From an uncultured Thalassospira sp. (lineage in GTDB: Bacteria; Pseudomonadota; Alphaproteobacteria; Rhodospirillales_A; Thalassospiraceae): a DNA stretch of 9,294 bases. Where the stretch lies: assembly GCA_946885765.1 (NCBI GenBank), contig CAMPHD010000103.1:1-9294 (forward strand), read 5' to 3'. The notes beneath the pieces are model-generated. The model was not told the DNA's origin and ran no database searches. It saw only the letters and a list, made by a program, of their open reading frames with translations. The position numbers and the translations under genes are program-made. Of the stretch, positions 1-7,519 are shown in pieces. The first letter of the stretch is position 1, and every line of letters starts with the position of its first letter.

Positions 1-717
1 TCCTATAACGATGAAACGACGGCGTTGCACGATATCAACCTTGATATCGAGGCGGGTCAGACGATTGCCCTTGTCGGGCCATCCGGTGCGGGCAAATCAA
101 CGATCCTGAACCTTATTCCACGGTTTTACGATATCGATGCCGGTGCAATTACCATTGATGGTCAGGACATCCGCACCATCACGATGGAAAGCCTGCGCAA
201 GGCAACCGCACTGGTCAGTCAGGAAATCACCCTGTTTGACGATACGGTTCGTTCCAATATCGCCTATGGCCGTTTCGGGGCAACCGAGAAAGAAATCGAG
301 GAAGCCGCCCGCAATGCCGCCGCCCATGATTTCATTCTGCAACTTGAAAACGGCTATGACACCATCGTCGGCGAACATGGTGTCAAGCTTTCGGGCGGAC
401 AGCGCCAGCGTATTGCAATTGCGCGCGCGATGTTGAAAAACGCCCCCATCCTGCTGCTGGACGAGGCAACATCGGCCCTTGATACGGAGTCAGAACGCCA
501 CATTCAGGGCGCACTGGCCGAACTGATGAAAGGCCGCACGACCCTTGTGATTGCGCATCGCCTGTCGACCATTGTCGATGCCGACAAAATTTGCGTCATT
601 CAGAATGGCCGTGTTTCCGAACAGGGACGCCATGAAGAATTGCTTGCACTTGGAGGAGCTTACGCCAACCTCTATAATCTGCAATTCTCGGAAGAAGAAA
701 ACGACAATCAGGCCTAA
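1..717 (+). CDS. msbA: MsbA-like ABC exporter, C-terminal ATPase domain (5' end outside window)
   Basis: This is the nucleotide-binding end of an ABC exporter; the frame is open from base 1, so the transmembrane half lies upstream of the window. Of 238 visible residues, the Walker A motif GPSGAGKST is at residues 26-34, a Q-loop SQE near 73-75, the signature LSGGQ at 130-134, Walker B ILLLDE at about 150-155, and the switch His in IAHRLST at 186. All ATPase elements are intact. The motif set and spacing fit half-transporters of the MsbA/lipid exporter type, which flip lipid A-core across the inner membrane using ATP. The substrate is inferred from context: the next four genes act on lipid A and Kdo. 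An exporter of another lipid or peptide cannot be excluded without the membrane domain. The stop is followed by an 18-base gap before the acyltransferase gene, so the two are probably co-transcribed. Confidence 0.85.
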   Translation, partial: SYNDETTALHDINLDIEAGQTIALVGPSGAGKSTILNLIPRFYDIDAGAITIDGQDIRTITMESLRKATALVSQEITLFDDTVRSNIAYGRFGATEKEIEEAARNAAAHDFILQLENGYDTIVGEHGVKLSGGQRQRIAIARAMLKNAPILLLDEATSALDTESERHIQGALAELMKGRTTLVIAHRLSTIVDADKICVIQNGRVSEQGRHEELLALGGAYANLYNLQFSEEENDNQA

Positions 718-735
718 CATTCGGGGCAGACCGGC

Positions 736-1509
736 TTGCAGTGGCATAAACGAATCATAAAAAGCGATCAGGCGCGCAGCACCTTGTGCTGGCTTGCGGC
801 AACCTATATCCGGTTTGTGCGCTTTACAGGTCGCTGGCACACCGAAGGTGGCGACCATCCCGCCCATTACCTGACTAACGACAAACCCTTTATCGTGGCC
901 TTCTGGCATCAGCGATTGCTGATGATGCCTTATACCTGGCGCTCGGTTGCGGGCAATCGCCCGTTTAACATGCTGATATCATCGCATCGCGATGGCGAGA
1001 TTATTTCGCGCACAATCGGGCATTTCGGGATTGCCACAATAGCCGGGTCAACCGGCCAGGGCAAAGGCGGCGCGGCTGCTTTGCGGCGGATTCTCAAGGC
1101 GCTTAAATCCGGCGAGGTTGTCGGCATGACGCCGGATGGACCACGTGGTCCGCGCATGCGGATTTCGGATGGTATTGTTCAGGCGGCAAAACTGGCAGGA
1201 GTTCCGATTTTCCCGCTGACCTATTCGTCGTCAAGACGGCGCGTGTTTGGCAGTTGGGACCGATTTGTTTTGCCATTTCCCTTCTCGAAAGGGGTCTTTA
1301 GCTGGGGCGATCCTATTCATGTCCCCCGGGATATGGACGATGCAGGACTGGAAGCAAAGCGACTGGAACTGGAAACAGCCCTGACGAAACTGACGCAGGA
1401 GAAAGACCGCAAGCTCGGCCTTGAGGTGATCGAACCTGCCGGAGCTGACGAACTTCCCAAACAGAAACGTTCGGCAATGGCAGCGGCAGAACAGGAAAGC
1501 GCTAAATGA
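736..1509 (+). CDS. DUF374 lysophospholipid acyltransferase family protein, LpxJ-like candidate
   Basis: This 257-residue protein belongs to the DUF374 acyltransferase family. Visible family motifs are AFWHQRLLM (residues 55-63), ISSHRDGEII (81-90), the GSTGQGKGG stretch (104-112) and TPDGPRGPR (132-140). A hydrophobic stretch at about 17-30 suggests peripheral or single-pass attachment to the inner membrane. Known family members include LpxJ of epsilonproteobacteria, a late acyltransferase that adds a secondary acyl chain to lipid A. Its place between the exporter and waaA supports a lipid A role here, but the acyl donor and position are not readable from sequence. The start is TTG at 736, the only start in frame between the upstream stop and the family core; a weak GGGG stretch lies about 10 bases before it. 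The last 30 or so residues are polar, alanine-rich and look dispensable. Its TGA overlaps the next ATG (ATGA). Confidence 0.85.
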   Translation: MQWHKRIIKSDQARSTLCWLAATYIRFVRFTGRWHTEGGDHPAHYLTNDKPFIVAFWHQRLLMMPYTWRSVAGNRPFNMLISSHRDGEIISRTIGHFGIATIAGSTGQGKGGAAALRRILKALKSGEVVGMTPDGPRGPRMRISDGIVQAAKLAGVPIFPLTYSSSRRRVFGSWDRFVLPFPFSKGVFSWGDPIHVPRDMDDAGLEAKRLELETALTKLTQEKDRKLGLEVIEPAGADELPKQKRSAMAAAEQESAK

Positions 1510-2792
1510 GCCTGTTTTACGCCTATCGCGTGGCGACACGGCTTTTGGGTCCGGTACTTGGCATTTATCTGCAACGGCGCAAAAAACGCGGCAAGGAAGA
1601 TGCAGGACGGATCGGTGAACGGTTCGGCCATGCCAGTGCATTGCGCCCGAAGGGAAAGCTTGTCTGGATACATGGTGCCAGTGTTGGTGAGTCCCTGTCA
1701 TCCCTGCCCGTGATCGACGCCATTCGCGCGCGTTTTCCCGAAACCTCGATCCTTGTCACCACGGGTACCGTTACATCGGCTGCAATGATGTATCAGCGCC
1801 TCCCCAAAGGAGTGATCCATCAGTTTATCCCTATTGATCGACAGGTTTGCGTTGCGCGTTTTCTGCACCACTGGAAACCGGATGCAGCACTTTGGCTAGA
1901 AAGTGATTTCTGGCCCAACATTCTGACCAAGGCCAAGAAGGCAGGAACAAGACTGGCACTGCTCAATGGCCGCATTTCGGCCCGAAGCTTCAAAAGCTAT
2001 TCACGATTTCCATCCTTTATCACGCCGGTCATTTCCGCGTTTGACCTGATCCTGACGCAAGGAAGCAAGGAAACTGAGCGGTTCGTTTCCCTTGGCGGCA
2101 AAGATGTGCGCGACGTCGGGAACCTGAAATTTGCAGCCCCCCCGCTGCCGGTCGAAGCCGGCGCCCTAACCGAACTGCAATCGCAGATCGGCACCCGCCC
2201 GGTATGGCTTGCGGCAAGTACGTTTGAGGGCGAGGAACTGGCCTGTGCGCAGGTTCATCAGGCACTTTCGCCAAAGCATAAAGGCCTTTTGACAGTTATC
2301 GTTCCCCGTCACCCAGATCGTGCTGATGAAATCGAGGCGGATCTGATTGCGCAGGGATTGCGCGTTGCCCGCCGAAGCCTGGGGCACAAAATCACCGAAG
2401 ATATTGACATCTATCTTGGCGATACGATGGGCGAGATGGGGCTTTATTACCGGGTTGCACCGGTTTGCCTGATCGGAAAATCCCTTTGTGCGTCCGGCGG
2501 ACAAAACCCGCTGGAACCGGCCCGACTTGGATGTGCCATTCTGCACGGCCCCGATATGAGCAATTTTAGCGATATCAGTCAGGAACTTCTTGCCGTGCAT
2601 GCCTGTCGGCCTGTGGCTGATCGTGATGACCTGACAAGACAGATCGATATTCTTCTGACCCATCCGGAAAAGGCGAGCGCACTGGCAAATGCCGCATTGG
2701 CATATGCCAATTCAAAGGCGGAGGTTCTGGAACGAACCATTGATGCGATCACCCCCCTTTTAACCGGCGAGGTTGCCAATGCGGGCCCCTGA
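1506..2792 (+). CDS. waaA: 3-deoxy-D-manno-octulosonic acid (Kdo) transferase
   Basis: WaaA (KdtA) transfers Kdo from CMP-Kdo to the lipid A precursor on the cytoplasmic face of the inner membrane; some homologues add one Kdo, others two or more, and the number cannot be told here. The 428 residues match the family's usual length. An N-terminal hydrophobic anchor spans about residues 3-22, followed by the RIGER motif (35-39). GASVGES (57-63) carries the presumed catalytic base Glu62. Further family motifs are LESDFWPN (131-138), GNLKFA (206-211), PRHP (267-270) and GGQNPLEPA (331-339), the last in the CMP-Kdo-binding C-terminal GT-B domain. The motif has Gln where enterobacterial enzymes have His, which I recall as common in alphaproteobacteria. 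The start ATG overlaps the upstream stop by 4 bases and has AGGAAA at 1493-1498, 7 bases before it. The end overlaps lpxK by 14 bases. Confidence 0.95.
   Translation: MSLFYAYRVATRLLGPVLGIYLQRRKKRGKEDAGRIGERFGHASALRPKGKLVWIHGASVGESLSSLPVIDAIRARFPETSILVTTGTVTSAAMMYQRLPKGVIHQFIPIDRQVCVARFLHHWKPDAALWLESDFWPNILTKAKKAGTRLALLNGRISARSFKSYSRFPSFITPVISAFDLILTQGSKETERFVSLGGKDVRDVGNLKFAAPPLPVEAGALTELQSQIGTRPVWLAASTFEGEELACAQVHQALSPKHKGLLTVIVPRHPDRADEIEADLIAQGLRVARRSLGHKITEDIDIYLGDTMGEMGLYYRVAPVCLIGKSLCASGGQNPLEPARLGCAILHGPDMSNFSDISQELLAVHACRPVADRDDLTRQIDILLTHPEKASALANAALAYANSKAEVLERTIDAITPLLTGEVANAGP
2766..2772 (+). promoter_or_regulatory. Ribosome binding site that fixes the lpxK start
   Basis: GGCGAGG lies inside the end of waaA. 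It sits 6 bases before the ATG at 2779 but directly abuts the in-frame TTG at 2773, so the ATG is the better start for lpxK. Confidence 0.6.
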
Positions 2793-3750
2793 TTTCTGGC
2801 TAACAGACGGCTGCATGGCCAAGGCGCTGTCGCCTTTTTCCCTGCTGTGGCGCGCAGGTGCAGGCATTCGGGCAATGACGACAACCATGCGCCATCCGGG
2901 ATGCAAGGTTTTCTGTGTTGGCAACTTTACCATCGGTGGTGCAGGCAAAACGCCAACCGCAATCGCGCTTTATCATACACTGCACAAAATGGGCATTTCC
3001 GCCCAGTTCCTGAGCCGTGGATATGGTGGTAAGGAAACCGGCCCGCACCGTGTCGATCCGATGCAGGACGCAGCATCCGATGTTGGTGACGAGCCGCTGC
3101 TTCTGGCGCGAACGGCACCGACATGGATTTCGCGGGATCGGGGCATGGGTGCCGAAACGGCCAGAAATGCCGGGGCCGAGGCCATCATTCTGGATGACGG
3201 ACTGCAAAATCCGTCATTGATCAAGGATTGCAGCTTTGCCGTTGTTGACAGCGTTTTTGGGATCGGAAACGGTCGTATCATTCCGGCGGGCCCGATGCGC
3301 GAAACCCTTGAACAGGGGTTGGCCAAAGTTCGTGCGATCATTCTGATCGGCGATGGCAATCCACCGTTTCTGAAAAACCTGCCTGCGTCTGTTCCGGTTC
3401 TGCGCGCCCGTGTGGTGCCCTGCAATGGTGCCGACTTTGCAGGTCGCAGGGTTCTTGCCTTTGCCGGCATTGCCCGCCCGGCCAAATTCCATGATAGTCT
3501 GCGCGCAGTCGGTGCCGATATTGTTGCGACTGTCGATTTTGCCGATCATCATCCATTTCGCCCGCATGAATTGGCGGATCTGCGTCAAAGGGCTGCGTCA
3601 TTAAACGCAGAACTGGTGACGACGGAAAAAGACCTGATGCGCCTGCCTGTTGCGGCACGTAACGATATACGTACACTTGATATCGTGCTGGAATTCGAAG
3701 CCCCGGACCAGCTGGAAAAAATAATTACGGCGGTATTGTCCGATGCCTGA
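2779..3750 (+). CDS. lpxK: Tetraacyldisaccharide 4'-kinase (lipid A 4'-kinase)
   Basis: LpxK phosphorylates the 4' position of the tetraacyl disaccharide 1-phosphate to give lipid IVA, using ATP at the inner face of the inner membrane. The 323-residue protein has an N-terminal helix (about 16-33), then the P-loop VGNFTIGGAGKTP at 47-59. LSRGYGG follows at 79-84, VGDEP at 102-106 with the likely catalytic Asp104, LDDGLQN at 138-144, GRIIPAGPMRE at 165-175, DHHPF at 256-260 and TTEKD at 281-285. All hallmark motifs are present, and DDGLQN in place of DDGFQH is a variant I recall from alphaproteobacterial homologues. Length is normal for the family. The ATG at 2779 is preferred because of its well-placed ribosome binding site. 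It overlaps waaA by 14 bases and the next gene by 8, which suggests translational coupling. Confidence 0.95.
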   Translation: MRAPDFWLTDGCMAKALSPFSLLWRAGAGIRAMTTTMRHPGCKVFCVGNFTIGGAGKTPTAIALYHTLHKMGISAQFLSRGYGGKETGPHRVDPMQDAASDVGDEPLLLARTAPTWISRDRGMGAETARNAGAEAIILDDGLQNPSLIKDCSFAVVDSVFGIGNGRIIPAGPMRETLEQGLAKVRAIILIGDGNPPFLKNLPASVPVLRARVVPCNGADFAGRRVLAFAGIARPAKFHDSLRAVGADIVATVDFADHHPFRPHELADLRQRAASLNAELVTTEKDLMRLPVAARNDIRTLDIVLEFEAPDQLEKIITAVLSDA

Positions 3751-4642
3751 ACGCAGTGCCTTTTACCAAGCACGCCAGAAATATGTTTCTCATCCCTTGC
3801 AGGGATTGGGAGCCTATTTTCTGTTTGGCTTTTTCCGGATCATGCCGATTGATCTTGCATCAAAAATCGGTGGCTGCCTTTTACGCACGATTGGCCCGAA
3901 GCTTGGTCAAAGCAGGAAAGCCCGAAACAATCTGGTTAAGGCCTTTCCGGAAAAGTCTGCCGCAGAAATCGAAACCATCATAGCCGGTATGTGGGAAAAT
4001 CTCGGCCGCAGTGTCGCAGAAATCCCCCACCTTCCAAAGCTTGTCTGCGGAAGCCCCCGCCTTGAAATTGTTGGACTTGAAAACGGTTTGGCGACCAAGT
4101 CCGATAACAAACCGGGCCTGTTCTTTACCGGCCATATCGGAAACTGGGAAGTTTCGACCAAAATCAGTGATGCGCTGGATATGGATATGATGACCATTTA
4201 CCGCGCCCCCGATAACCCCTGGGTCGACAAACTTTTCAAGAGTGTTCGCAAAGGATTTCGTGGCGAACTGGTGCCAAAGGGATCGCAGGGCGCACGGAAA
4301 TATGCATCCTTCCTGAAAAAGGGCGGCCACGCCGCAATGCTGGTCGATCAGAAACTCAATAACGGTATTGCCGTTCCCTTTTTTGGCCGCGATGCCATGA
4401 CGGCCCCGGCGCTGGCGCAATTCGCCCTGAAATATGATTGCCCGGTAATACCGGTCAGGGTTGAACGGCTGGGTGGTGCCAGTTTCCGGATGACATTTTA
4501 TCCGGCACTCAAAATTGCCCCGACCGAAGACCGCGATGCCGATATCCTCCGCATCATGACCGAGGTTAATGCGATCATGGAAAGCTGGATCCGCGAGCGC
4601 CCCGAACAATGGCTATGGCTGCACAAACGCTGGCCGAAATGA
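3743..4642 (+). CDS. lpxL: LpxL/HtrB-family lipid A late acyltransferase
   Basis: This 299-residue protein belongs to the LpxL/LpxM (HtrB/MsbB) family, which moves an acyl chain from acyl-ACP to a hydroxyl of the lipid A primary acyl chains. The catalytic HX4E motif is in GHIGNWE, with His131 and Glu136. Other family marks are a hydrophobic N-terminal segment (about 21-50), LVDQKLNNGIAVPFFG with its conserved Asp-Gln and Phe-Phe-Gly, and the C-terminal PEQWLWLHKRWPK. It ends right after this last motif, as usual. The start ATG overlaps the lpxK stop by 8 bases, with GGCGG at 3729-3733 as a possible ribosome binding site. It closes the lipid A gene run. Which chain length and position it uses cannot be told from sequence, nor how it divides the work with the DUF374 acyltransferase upstream. 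Confidence 0.93.
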   Translation: MPERSAFYQARQKYVSHPLQGLGAYFLFGFFRIMPIDLASKIGGCLLRTIGPKLGQSRKARNNLVKAFPEKSAAEIETIIAGMWENLGRSVAEIPHLPKLVCGSPRLEIVGLENGLATKSDNKPGLFFTGHIGNWEVSTKISDALDMDMMTIYRAPDNPWVDKLFKSVRKGFRGELVPKGSQGARKYASFLKKGGHAAMLVDQKLNNGIAVPFFGRDAMTAPALAQFALKYDCPVIPVRVERLGGASFRMTFYPALKIAPTEDRDADILRIMTEVNAIMESWIRERPEQWLWLHKRWPK

Positions 4643-4657
4643 CATGTCTCTCCGATA

Positions 4658-4690
4658 GCATGGTCGTTAACTGAATCGGAACGACCATGC
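4658..4690. repeat. Perfect 11-base inverted repeat spanning a start codon
   Basis: GCATGGTCGTT at 4658-4668 is the exact reverse complement of AACGACCATGC at 4680-4690, with an 11-base spacer. The right arm contains the ATG (4687-4689) of the following gene, and the only nearby purine-rich site, GGA at 4678-4680, sits at the spacer/arm edge. In RNA this would form a stem of 11 pairs that hides the start codon. No T-run follows on either strand, so it does not look like an ordinary intrinsic terminator. It could be a translational control hairpin, a protein-binding operator, or an mRNA 3' end stabiliser for the lipid A operon. Confidence 0.7.
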
Positions 4691-5343
4691 CCCAGACTGA
4701 CAATTCAAAGAACGTCACCGTCAGGGAAATGTCCTTTTTGCTGCGCTTCGTCGTCCCCCTTATCCTGATCCTTGTTGCTTCGGTGTTTGCCGTCTGGCCA
4801 TCCTTTGCTCTTGAAGGGGATGTCGGCAAGATCGAAGACAGCTCCAAGCAGGTGCGTCTGCGGATTGCCGAACTTGATCAACAATTGCAAACACATCTGC
4901 AGAATGCGCTCGAACAGTTTGGCGACCGCCAGATTGAATGCGGCAGAAATGCTGAAAAGAAATCCTTGTCCGACTGTCTGCACGAGGGCGGAGATAATCT
5001 AACCCGGACCAAACTTTCGATCGTCCGCAGTAACGAACAAGACGAAGAAGACAACCCGCTTGACGATCTGGCCGCGACCGAAGAACGTTTTGCGATGTTC
5101 AATGAACGGCTTAATAAAACCAACGATCTTCTGTCTCGTGCCGGGGCCAAAATGTATCGCGCAAGCTTCGATATCACGCCCGAGATGGATCAACTGAGAC
5201 GACAGGCCATCGCCTATGTCGAACGTAAACAGGAATATGATCTGCGGCTCAAGCAGGCCCTGTTGATCGCCGGTGTTACCCTTATCCTGATCGCCATCTT
5301 TGCGATGATCTTTTTTGCCATGCGGCGCATTCGGGGCAATTAA
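4687..5343 (+). CDS. Unrecognised two-helix membrane protein with periplasmic helical domain
   Basis: I do not recognise this 218-residue protein. It has a polar N-terminus (1-15), a hydrophobic segment at about 16-38, a charged and largely helical region of about 150 residues (42-188), a second strong hydrophobic segment at about 191-211, and a short basic tail, MRRIRGN. This resembles the sensor half of a chemoreceptor or histidine kinase without any output domain. Cys85 and Cys97 are the only cysteines and could form a disulfide if the domain is periplasmic. The stretch 48-80 and the region 128-155 have heptad-like spacing. An alternative reading is signal peptide cleavage after Ala41 (PSFA, then LEG), leaving a C-terminally anchored protein. 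The start at 4687 lies in a perfect inverted repeat. A later ATG at 4729 would keep both helices, but its AGGGA ends only one base before it. A MarR gene follows after 94 bases. Confidence 0.75.
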   Translation: MPQTDNSKNVTVREMSFLLRFVVPLILILVASVFAVWPSFALEGDVGKIEDSSKQVRLRIAELDQQLQTHLQNALEQFGDRQIECGRNAEKKSLSDCLHEGGDNLTRTKLSIVRSNEQDEEDNPLDDLAATEERFAMFNERLNKTNDLLSRAGAKMYRASFDITPEMDQLRRQAIAYVERKQEYDLRLKQALLIAGVTLILIAIFAMIFFAMRRIRGN

Positions 5344-5382
5344 TCCGCCCCCCCTTTGTCATGCAACAAATTGCGTTGATAA

Positions 5383-5399
5383 AGCGGGCAAAGCCCGTT
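5383..5399 (+). other. Short hairpin in the gap before the MarR gene
   Basis: AGCGGGC and GCCCGTT flank an AAA loop, giving five G-C/C-G pairs extended by one G-T and one A-T pair. There is no T-run after it, so termination is doubtful. It lies between the stop of the two-helix protein and the regulator's start and could be an attenuator or a chance stem. I found no convincing -35/-10 pair in this 94-base gap. Confidence 0.3.
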
Positions 5400-5437
5400 A
5401 CCGAATAATTTCGAATATATCACCCACGGGAAACACC

Positions 5438-5923
5438 ATGAAACAGGCCTATTGGCAGGACATTCTGGTCGCGTTGCGGCAGATCATCCGCGCAACCGAT
5501 CTTCATTCCAAACGAATGATGAAAGCCTGTGGCCTGACCATCCCGCAGGTGATGGTCCTGCGCGCGATTGACGAATTGCAGAATGTCACGGTACGCCGCA
5601 TTTCCAATCATGTGTCACTTAGTCAGGCAACGGTTACCACAATCCTGAACCGCCTTGAACAGCGCGGGCTGGCAGAACGCCGACGCAGCACCACGGACAA
5701 ACGTGTGGTCAATACGGTTCTGACAGAGGCAGGTCAGAATGTTCTGAAAGCAGCCCCCACCATGCTGCATGAAGAATTCATATCGCAGTTCGATGCCCTG
5801 CCCGACTGGGAAAAGACGCAGCTTCTGTCATCCATGCAGCGGGTCGCCACGATGATGAATGCGGAAAATATAGATGCGTCACCGTTGCTGGACGTCCGCC
5901 CTGCTGACGAAATTCCGCGTTAG
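5438..5923 (+). CDS. MarR-family transcriptional regulator
   Basis: This is a 161-residue winged-helix repressor or activator of the MarR family, which binds DNA as a dimer. The N-terminal dimerisation helix is about residues 5-30. The helix-turn-helix follows at about 50-77, with recognition helix SLSQATVTTILNRLEQRG at 60-77. The wing lies at about 80-96 and contains the family's typical D-x-R pattern (DKRVV) followed by LTEAG. Cys31 is the only cysteine. The start ATG at 5438 has GGGA at 5428-5431, 6 bases before it. The frame is open further upstream, to 5315, but that extension would overlap the previous gene and adds sequence foreign to the family. Its ligand and targets are unknown. Candidates are its own promoter, the two-helix protein gene just upstream, or distant genes. 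It converges with the operon on the other strand 19 bases away. Confidence 0.92.
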   Translation: MKQAYWQDILVALRQIIRATDLHSKRMMKACGLTIPQVMVLRAIDELQNVTVRRISNHVSLSQATVTTILNRLEQRGLAERRRSTTDKRVVNTVLTEAGQNVLKAAPTMLHEEFISQFDALPDWEKTQLLSSMQRVATMMNAENIDASPLLDVRPADEIPR

Positions 5924-5942
5924 GTCGTCGGTTCAAACCGGA

Positions 5943-7490
5943 TTACAGATCGGCAATCACCACCTGATAACCATTGCGCCGGGCATCGCCCACTGCATTG
6001 AACTTCTTTCTATCGCCACTGACCTTGGCGGCGTGAACACCGCCAAAGAACATGTCCTCCGCATCCCAGCGTTGCTGGTCTTCCAGGCTCAGCCCATCCA
6101 GAAGCGATCCGTCAAATCCCGGTTCGACCGACAGAAGACTGTCTTCGACATGAAGTCGCGGTGCCGCCACCGCCCCATGCAGGGTCATGTCATAGGCATC
6201 GATATTCACCATCACCTGCAACATGGTGGAACGGATGCGGTTTGACCCGCCAGACCCCAGTGCAATCGCATCGCCATTGGTCGCCAGATAGAGGGCCGGG
6301 GTCATCATCGATGTCATCCGCACACCGCATGGCCAGTGATGGAACCCATCAGGCGACAGATCGGCCTCGCCCAGCATATTGTTGAGCATGATCCCGGTGC
6401 CCGGCACCATCCGCCCGGAGCAGGACCCGTTCGAAATTGTCGCGGCGGCAAGATTGCCATCGCCATCAACCACGGAAATATGGGTCGTGCCATTCTGGCT
6501 AAGTGGGCGTTCGCCAATCATCGACCGGTAGGATTCGCAGAATTCGTCGGCAAGGATTGCGGGGCTTGCGCCATATTCGCTGCGCGCCAGTCCCGTGGCA
6601 TGAAGAATGCGCGAAATCGCTTCAAGATGACGGGCCGAACCAAACGACCCGAGTTCTATTTCGCGCGCAAGCTTAAGCCCGAACCCGACCAGAACCCCGC
6701 CCGATGCAGGTGGCGGATTTAAAACAAATCGCCCGTTGCGCCCGGCGATCAAAAGCGGATCGCGGACCAGAACCCGGTATGCCGCCAAATCAGCGCCCGT
6801 AAGATAGCCACCATATTCCCGGCATTCGGTCACAAGTGCATGACCAAGATCGCCGTGATAAAAACCATCGGCACCGGTCCGCAGCAAATATTCAATGCTA
6901 TCGGCCATATCGGACTGATGATGAAGATCGCCCTCGCCCAACAGTTCAAACCCGTCTTCGGCCTGATGTCCCGGCGCCCCAAAAACCGCCCGGCTATCAG
7001 AAGAAAACGCCAGAAGCGGCGTCACAATCCCCATGACATATCGCTGAAACGCATCCAGTCTGATCCCGTCGCGTGCGGCGGTAATTGCGGGTTCCGCCAG
7101 CATCGCCATCGGCAACGATCCAAGATCGTCATGAAGTTTGAAAATACCGGCAACCACGCCCGGCGTTGCAACCGAACCGTATCCGCCGTGAAATTCCTGG
7201 GTGACGCCACCGGCAAATGTCGCAAACCGGCTTTCAAATTCAAGCTCTTCACGCGGGCGTTTGGCAAGCGGGGTTTCGACAAAGAAATCATAAAGCCTTG
7301 GCGGTTTTCCCGCCGGACGGGTCATGACAAACCCGCCCCCGCCAAGCGACGCCAGAACCGGTTCCGCGACACACGCCGTCCACATCGCGGCGGTCACCGC
7401 GTCAAAGGCATTGCCGCCTGCCTCAAGTACATCGGCAGCCGCGCGTGCTGTGACATCATGTCCTGCGGCGACGGCTCCGTGCTTTTTCAT
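5943..7490 (-). CDS. Gamma-glutamyltransferase-family Ntn hydrolase, atypical substrate site
   Basis: This 515-residue protein has the gamma-glutamyltranspeptidase fold, made as a precursor that cuts itself before a threonine which then acts as nucleophile. The predicted nucleophile is Thr335 in NGTTHISVVDGDGN (333-346), giving chains of about 334 and 181 residues. Other family marks are EAGGNAFDA (23-31), SLGGGGF (48-54), ATPGVVAG (108-115), NPPPASGG (258-265), GIMLNN (366-371) and GSGGSNRI (412-419). Where classical enzymes have an R-E-x-A-P motif whose Arg binds the glutamate carboxylate, this one reads DFFVETP (68-74), so the Arg seems to be missing. There is no signal peptide: it begins directly with the catalytic domain, unlike the periplasmic E. 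coli enzyme. The start ATG has AGGGA 9 bases before it. It follows the M23 gene by 29 bases and is probably in the same operon. Substrate unknown; glutathione use should not be assumed. Confidence 0.9.
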   Translation of the reverse strand: MKKHGAVAAGHDVTARAAADVLEAGGNAFDAVTAAMWTACVAEPVLASLGGGGFVMTRPAGKPPRLYDFFVETPLAKRPREELEFESRFATFAGGVTQEFHGGYGSVATPGVVAGIFKLHDDLGSLPMAMLAEPAITAARDGIRLDAFQRYVMGIVTPLLAFSSDSRAVFGAPGHQAEDGFELLGEGDLHHQSDMADSIEYLLRTGADGFYHGDLGHALVTECREYGGYLTGADLAAYRVLVRDPLLIAGRNGRFVLNPPPASGGVLVGFGLKLAREIELGSFGSARHLEAISRILHATGLARSEYGASPAILADEFCESYRSMIGERPLSQNGTTHISVVDGDGNLAAATISNGSCSGRMVPGTGIMLNNMLGEADLSPDGFHHWPCGVRMTSMMTPALYLATNGDAIALGSGGSNRIRSTMLQVMVNIDAYDMTLHGAVAAPRLHVEDSLLSVEPGFDGSLLDGLSLEDQQRWDAEDMFFGGVHAAKVSGDRKKFNAVGDARRNGYQVVIADL

Positions 7491-7519
7491 GGCAGACGTT
7501 CCCTATTGGTTATCCATCG

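Noticed and set aside
2496..2522. GGQNPLEPA in WaaA, with Gln where E. coli has His
   Set aside because: As far as I recall this is usual in alphaproteobacterial WaaA proteins, so it is not a sign of damage.
3881..4609. Open frame of 242 codons on the - strand opposite lpxL
   Set aside because: Antisense to an lpxL with all motifs intact; no family resemblance.
4658..4690. The inverted repeat as an intrinsic terminator of the lipid A operon
   Set aside because: No T-rich stretch follows the stem on either strand, and it overlaps the next start codon. It is kept as a regulatory candidate instead.
5315..5437. Longer start for the MarR gene
   Set aside because: It would overlap the previous gene's end and add 41 residues not found in the family. 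The ATG at 5438 has a well-placed ribosome binding site.
5929..5940. CGGTTCAAACCG palindrome between the convergent MarR and GGT-like genes, as a shared terminator
   Set aside because: Only four usable base pairs with a four-base loop and no T-run on either side; too weak to call.
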